From NCBI RefSeq assembly GCF_900089455.2, contig NZ_LT907988.1:3348001-3412000 (forward strand): DNA of 64,000 nt, in the 5' to 3' direction. The notes beneath the pieces are model-generated. The model did not search any database, was not told the DNA's origin, and saw nothing but the letters and a program-made list of their open reading frames with translations. This DNA comes from Orrella dioscoreae (GTDB taxonomy: Bacteria; Pseudomonadota; Gammaproteobacteria; Burkholderiales; Burkholderiaceae_B). How positions within the stretch are numbered: position 1 is the stretch's first letter; the number at the start of each line of letters is the position of its first letter. Positions 61,542-64,000 of this stretch are shown piece by piece. A program made the translations under genes and the position numbers.

Positions 61542-62062
61542 TCCTTGGACAATTTGCGCTTTTTCACCAGCGCTTCGGTCCGTTCCGCTTCGATCAAGGC
61601 CTTCAATTTTTTTAGATAATCATTCTCCGCGCGCAGATAGGCCAGCTCCTCGCGCATCTGCTCGGCAGTCATGTCCGTGGGAATTGGCGCGGGCGGGTGC
61701 TTGTGGGGCATCGGAGGTCGACCTCTACGTTTGGGCGCCAATGCGCCCAGTCCTCCCGCATCATACTGGCGTGCCCACTTGCCAATGTGAGTCGCACAGC
61801 GAATGTTGAACGCGGCCGCCGTCTGGGCCTGCGACCAGTGCTCCTGCCGCATTCGCCTGAGCACCTGCAGCTTGAAGGCTGCGTCATAGCTTGCCCCCTT
61901 GCGGCGCAACCCGGACAGGCCATGCTCCCGGTAGCTCTGCACCCAGCGTCTGACCGTCGCATGGCCAAGACCCTGCTCAGCACCGACCGTCTTGGCTCCC
62001 GCCGAGCCCGATAAATACCGCCTGACTACCCTGAGCTTGAACTGCTCGTCGTACTTCGCCAT
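61538..62062 (-). CDS. IS3-family OrfA
   Basis: The 174-residue protein has two helix-turn-helix repeats (FKLRVVRRYLSG, GLGHATVRRWVQSY and ASYDAAFKLQVLRRM, AAAFNIRCATHIGKWA), a basic Pro-rich linker, and a C-terminal leucine zipper (EELAYLRAENDYLKKLKALI). It binds the IS ends. It overlaps orfB by 4 bp. Confidence 0.9.
   Translation of the reverse strand: MAKYDEQFKLRVVRRYLSGSAGAKTVGAEQGLGHATVRRWVQSYREHGLSGLRRKGASYDAAFKLQVLRRMRQEHWSQAQTAAAFNIRCATHIGKWARQYDAGGLGALAPKRRGRPPMPHKHPPAPIPTDMTAEQMREELAYLRAENDYLKKLKALIEAERTEALVKKRKLSKD
61607..61613 (-). other. Probable -1 frameshift site in the IS
   Basis: On the minus strand the codons CTA AAA AAA TTG contain a run of seven A. Slipping back by one base gives a frame with no stop between this site and orfB, so an OrfAB fusion can be made. 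Confidence 0.75.
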
Positions 62063-62145
62063 GCAAAAACCCCCGAAGATTGGATTTCGTCCAACTTTCG
62101 GGGGTCAGTTCAAGCGGCGGCCTTTCCTTGTGCATGCCAAGGCAA

Positions 62146-63186
62146 TCAATCGATCCGGGCGCCGGAGGCGCGCACGACCTCGCCCCATTTCTTCACTTCG
62201 CTCTCCACCAGTTGGCTGTATTGCTTCCTGTCGGTGAGCGTGGGAATGACTAGCCCCACGGCGGTCAGGCGCTCCTGGATACGCGGTGACTGCATCGCCG
62301 TGCGCGTGGCGTCGAAAAGTCTCTGCGCCACGTCCTCCGGCAAGCCCGCCGGCGCGCTCAGGCCGAACCAGTATTCGGACGAGAAACCGGGATAACCGCT
62401 TTCCGCCACGGTGGGCGTGTCGGGGAAGGCCGGATTGCGCTCGGCGCTCCCGATGGCCAGGGCCTTGAGCTTGCCGGCGCGCACGTGCGGCAGCACCGTA
62501 TCCTGGTTCAGGAACAGGGTATCCACCCGGCCTGCCAGCACATCGTTGATGGCGGCCGCGCCGCCGTTGTAGGGCACGTGCATCAGGTCCAGCTTGGCGC
62601 GCATCTTCAGCATCTCCATGCCCAGGTGGCCGGACGTGCCATTGCCCGACGACGCGTGCGAATACTTGCCCGGCGACTTGCGTACCATATCCTGGAACGC
62701 CTCGAAATCCTTGGCCGCGAATGTCGGCGAAGTCACCAGCACATCCGAGCCGAAAGCCAGGATGGCGATCTGCTCCAACTGCTCCAGCCGATAGGGCAGC
62801 TTGCTGTAGAGCGCCGGGTTGGTGGCGATACCCACGCCCGAGACCAGCAGCGTGTAGCCGTCGGGCCGCGCATTCGTGACATAGGCGGTGCCGATATTGC
62901 TGTTGGCCCCGCCTTTGTTCTCGACCACGACCGTGGTCTCCAGGATCTTGCCCAGTTCCTCCGCCAGCATGCGGCCGATGAAGTCCGTGCCCCCACCGGC
63001 AGGGAACGGCACCACCAGGCTGATCGGCTTGCCTGCCGGATACACGGGGGCGGCAATGGCAGGGCCCGCCGCCAGCAGGCCCGCGCACAGCGCGGGCAGC
63101 ACAGCCTTGATCACCGCGCGGCGCAAGGTGGAAAAACGCGAGGAAACGACGTGCGCCGGATGGCGCGGACTGCGTGCTGCATGCAT
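62146..63186 (-). CDS. Bug-family periplasmic substrate-binding protein
   Basis: This 346-residue receptor has a long N-terminal signal region (basic part to about 26, hydrophobic core, cleavage near AIAA-P). The family motif is ISLVVPFPAGGGTDFIGRML, followed by VVENKGGANSNIGTAYV and AGRVDTLFLNQDTVLPHVRAG. The ATG at 63186 is preceded by AGGGA. It is followed by the split terminator and the IS. The neighbouring LysR gene upstream on the same strand could be its regulator. Confidence 0.9.
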   Translation of the reverse strand: MHAARSPRHPAHVVSSRFSTLRRAVIKAVLPALCAGLLAAGPAIAAPVYPAGKPISLVVPFPAGGGTDFIGRMLAEELGKILETTVVVENKGGANSNIGTAYVTNARPDGYTLLVSGVGIATNPALYSKLPYRLEQLEQIAILAFGSDVLVTSPTFAAKDFEAFQDMVRKSPGKYSHASSGNGTSGHLGMEMLKMRAKLDLMHVPYNGGAAAINDVLAGRVDTLFLNQDTVLPHVRAGKLKALAIGSAERNPAFPDTPTVAESGYPGFSSEYWFGLSAPAGLPEDVAQRLFDATRTAMQSPRIQERLTAVGLVIPTLTDRKQYSQLVESEVKKWGEVVRASGARID

Positions 63187-63301
63187 GGCTGGATTCCCTT
63201 GATTTATCGATTGGTCTTTGAAAAGCAAGGAAAAATTAGCACGCAGGCTTTCGGCTCACGTAATCAAAAATAGCCCGCCAATTGAAAGATTCCGCTTATC
63301 A

Positions 63302-63328
63302 GGAAAGACCCGCAGAGGCGGGATTTCC
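63302..63328 (-). terminator. Hairpin after the last LysR gene
   Basis: CCCGC-AGAG-GCGGG (63309-63322) is flanked by GGAAA and TTTCC arms that extend the stem. It lies 43 bp after the LysR stop on the minus strand and is followed by a few U residues only. Confidence 0.5.
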
Positions 63329-63370
63329 TCTCGCACAACGACCGCTCCATCGCCATGCCTGCCCGCACAA

Positions 63371-64000
63371 TCAGTCGATCGCAGCGGACTCGATCCCCGC
63401 CACGCGGCCCAGGAAGGCGTCGAGCGCCGGATTGTCGTGCCGGCTGCGCCACGCCAGGTAGATGTCGGCATGCAGGTCCTTGTCGGCCAGGGGGCGGAAC
63501 ACCACGCCCTCCAGCCGCAACTCGCGCGCCGAGGCCGGGACGATGGCCATGCCCAGCCCGGCACGCACCAGCGCCAGCACGGTATGCGTCTGCCCCGCGC
63601 TCTGCACGAAGGCCGGCTGCACGTCGGCCAGTTCCAGTGCCCCCACCACGCGGTCATGGAAGTACTTGCCCTCGGTCGGGGAATACAGCACGAACGGCTG
63701 CCGGTGCAGGCCTTGCAGCGGAATCTGGTTCAACACCGCCATCGGATGCGTGTCGGCCAGCGCCACCAGCAAAGGCTCGCGCTGCATGAGGTATTTGTTC
63801 AGGCCTGATTGCTGCGGCAACGCGCGGGTCAGCACCGCATCCAGTTCGCCCGCCACCAGGTGGCGGGCCAGCTCGGGCGTCACCATCTCGCGCAGCAGCA
63901 CTTCCACGTCGGGCAGCAGTTGGCGCGAGCGCACCACCAGGTCAGGCATCAACCGGTAGCTGGCCACCGCGGTGAAGCCCAGGGTGATGCGGCCCGCCCC
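63371..64000 (-). CDS. LysR-family regulator, cut by the window end (effector domain only)
   Basis: Only the C-terminal 209 residues are visible; the frame continues past the edge with GRITLGFTAVASY, the usual first strand of the LysR effector domain. The features EMVTPELARHLVAGELDAVL, REPLLVALADTHPM, and GLGMAIVPASARELRLEGVV show a BenM/CatM-like effector domain. The DNA-binding domain lies outside the window. Confidence 0.88.
   Translation of the reverse strand, partial: GAGRITLGFTAVASYRLMPDLVVRSRQLLPDVEVLLREMVTPELARHLVAGELDAVLTRALPQQSGLNKYLMQREPLLVALADTHPMAVLNQIPLQGLHRQPFVLYSPTEGKYFHDRVVGALELADVQPAFVQSAGQTHTVLALVRAGLGMAIVPASARELRLEGVVFRPLADKDLHADIYLAWRSRHDNPALDAFLGRVAGIESAAID

Larger units (their letters stand above)
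60679..62112 (-). mobile_element. IS3-family (IS150-type) insertion sequence
   Basis: The element of about 1434 bp ends in TG...CA. Its imperfect terminal repeats are TGAACTGACCCCCAGAAG on the left and TGAACTGACCCCGAAAG on the right (complement), both continuing TTGGAC. It is flanked by a 3-bp direct repeat AGC (60676-60678 and 62113-62115). It carries orfA and orfB, and both appear intact, so it may be active. Confidence 0.88.
60665..62126. terminator. Terminator hairpin interrupted by an IS element
   Basis: GAAAGGCCGC (60665-60674) and GCGGCCTTTC (62117-62126) are perfectly complementary. Without the IS and one copy of its target duplication they would form a 10-bp stem with a 5-base loop, followed on the minus strand by TTCTTTTCC. 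It would serve the Bug gene and, on the other side, the lysR gene. Confidence 0.75.

Noticed and set aside
1-64000. CRISPR array, rRNA operon or prophage
   Set aside because: No regularly spaced repeats, no rRNA-like sequence and no phage structural genes were seen on reading through.

Overview
The window looks like chromosomal DNA of a high-GC betaproteobacterium of the Bordetella/Achromobacter (Alcaligenaceae) type. The grounds are uniformly high GC, two Bug-family periplasmic receptors, six LysR regulators, two TRAP transporters, PhnCDE, and a globin-coupled diguanylate cyclase of the BpeGReg/DosC kind. This placement rests on gene content and no database search was run. I see no rRNA, CRISPR array or prophage.

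Layout. 1-3.4 kb: edge fragment of a site-2 protease, a YciO-type protein, an orphan sensor kinase and an EamA exporter. 3.4-10.4 kb: a minus-strand catabolic block (hydroxyacid dehydrogenase, NadX-like aspartate dehydrogenase, two LysR regulators, a Bug receptor, a DapA-family aldolase and an atypical SDR). 10.5-11.9 kb: topoisomerase IB and a small acidic protein. 12.1-13.7 kb: a less GC-rich, translationally coupled pair (HipA-like kinase plus a partner of unknown function), followed by tRNA-His. 14-20.2 kb: cardiolipin synthase, class II aldolase, SodC, tRNA-Arg, PldA and a soluble hybrid kinase. 20.2-23.8 kb: phnDCEE behind a Pho box. 24-27.6 kb: a MotAB-like stator pair and the heme-globin diguanylate cyclase. 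27.6-34.1 kb: hemN, a nitronate monooxygenase, a TerC gene with a yybP-ykoY riboswitch leader, cytochrome b561 and a CSS/EAL phosphodiesterase. 34.1-39.8 kb: nitrate assimilation (NarK-type transporter plus a nitrate reductase fused to a CysJ-like flavoprotein) behind a sigma-54/NtrC-type promoter. 39.9-41.7 kb: pterin dehydratase, a glycolipid-binding-like protein and an orphan Tae4/Tai4 type VI effector-immunity pair. 41.8-47.9 kb: a LacI regulon with two doublet operators, a lactonase-like hydrolase, a dehydrogenase and a TRAP transporter. 47.9-54.5 kb: HxlR regulator with an exported SDR, a NarL-type two-component system, and LysR/RidA/ene-reductase. 54.5-60.6 kb: a second TRAP transporter with an amidase and an RraA-type protein, opposite a LysR. 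60.7-64 kb: an IS3-family element inside a terminator hairpin, another Bug gene and a LysR truncated by the window end.

How the genes fit together. Most of the window is uptake and catabolism of small organic acids, arranged as regulator/receptor/enzyme modules. Scavenging of phosphorus (phn) and nitrogen (nas) carries visible PhoB-like and NtrC-like control sites. Several genes concern c-di-GMP, motility and redox state. The most unusual parts are the HipA-like kinase pair next to tRNA-His, the Tae4/Tai4 pair without T6SS genes in sight, the terminator-targeted IS, and the doublet LacI operators.
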